A DNA stretch of 64,000 bases from Xanthostigma xanthostigma (taxonomy: Eukaryota; Arthropoda; Insecta; Raphidioptera; Raphidiidae): assembly GCA_963575645.1 (NCBI GenBank), contig OY754467.1, positions 53,353,108-53,417,107 on the forward strand. The letters run 5' to 3'. Below the pieces are notes generated by a model, which worked only from the letters and a program-made list of their open reading frames with translations, did not search any database and was not told the origin of the DNA. Made by a program: the position numbers and the translations under genes. Below are positions 63,531-64,000 of this stretch, in pieces (the first letter of the stretch is position 1; each line of letters opens with the position of its first letter).

Positions 63531-64000
63531 AATAGCGTATAGAGTTTAAAAAAAAAAACAGAAATCGAAAATTATGTAAACGCGACCAGTTAAATAATAC
63601 TTAAAATAATACTAAATTAAATACAATAAAATCAAACCGCATACATAGATATTGTATGCAAGTACGGCCGGATAGACAGATATGAAATGCGTGTGTAAAA
63701 GTTACAATGGTTAATAACTTGTTCGGACAATATCGTCGCCAGAACATTATAGAAAAGAAGAGGTTGTTTTTAACGCCGCGTCTCGGATGTGTGGTGAGAG
63801 AGTACATGCTAGTACTACTAGTGAGAGGTTGTGACCCCCTTTTTCACTCATCTAAATGTTAAAAAGAGAGACCGGGTGTGCGGGGTACAGTGCAGACTGG
63901 CCATCGATATCCCCCGACTTGCATGAGGATGTCTTCTGTAACCCACAAGGAGAATGTACATATACGTACCTAATAATGTATATTATATTTTTTTTTCTTG
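63531..64000. other. Right edge, no gene recognised
   Basis: No credible ORF or RNA. The sequence after 63770 is less AT-rich and may belong to something continuing past the window. Confidence 0.4.

Overview
The window looks like AT-rich, gene-poor, repeat-dense insect nuclear DNA. The evidence is the arthropod-type mobile elements it carries: Ty3/gypsy LTR retrotransposons primed by tRNA-His and tRNA-Pro, Helitrons with TC...CTAG ends, and mariner-, pogo-, Harbinger- and THAP-type DNA transposon remnants. There are also tRNA-derived SINEs and many small inverted-repeat elements. Lepidoptera is a plausible guess, but the sequence alone does not prove the order. No conserved multi-exon host gene was recognised. 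The only host-like coding candidates are two small ORFs near 6.5-7.4 kb on the minus strand.

Layout. 0-15 kb: Helitron copies (some carrying a tRNA-Lys-like sequence), two SINEs, inverted-repeat elements, a THAP-domain transposon remnant, a 41-bp minisatellite and an unusual cluster of direct and inverted ~150-bp units at 14.5-15.2 kb. 15.9-18.4 kb: a nest of pogo-like fragments around an LTR-like segment that contains a heat-shock element, a TATA box and initiators. 19-38 kb: Harbinger, mariner, Helitron and unnamed repeats, a ~155-bp satellite block and long foldback hairpins. 38.4-44.9 kb: LTR element 1. 45-53 kb: more Helitron, SINE and inverted-repeat elements. 53.3-60.2 kb: LTR element 2, on the minus strand. 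60.2-64 kb: a foldback and a nested THAP element.

Element 1 (38428-44877) is the standout. It has 1063-bp LTRs that look identical, a 4-bp target duplication (AGCA) and a tRNA-His-type primer site. It also has an intact gag, a canonical GGGAAAC frameshift site with a stem-loop, and an intact pol. That pol holds a protease and a full integrase but NO reverse transcriptase or RNase H. A third ORF (Arg/Pro-rich) sits behind what looks like its own TATA/initiator promoter. Each LTR carries four hairpins whose stems differ by compensatory changes while their loops keep self-complementary cores. I read this as a recently moved element that borrows reverse transcriptase in trans but still encodes its own capsid, protease and integrase.

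Element 2 (53346-60183) is a complete, apparently intact gypsy element. Its 583-bp LTRs look identical, its target duplication is AGCG, its primer is tRNA-Pro type, and its gag and pol are joined by an AAAAAAC shift site with a perfect 10-bp stem. It shows that a reverse-transcriptase-encoding gypsy element has recently been active in this genome, although its primer and LTRs differ from those of element 1.
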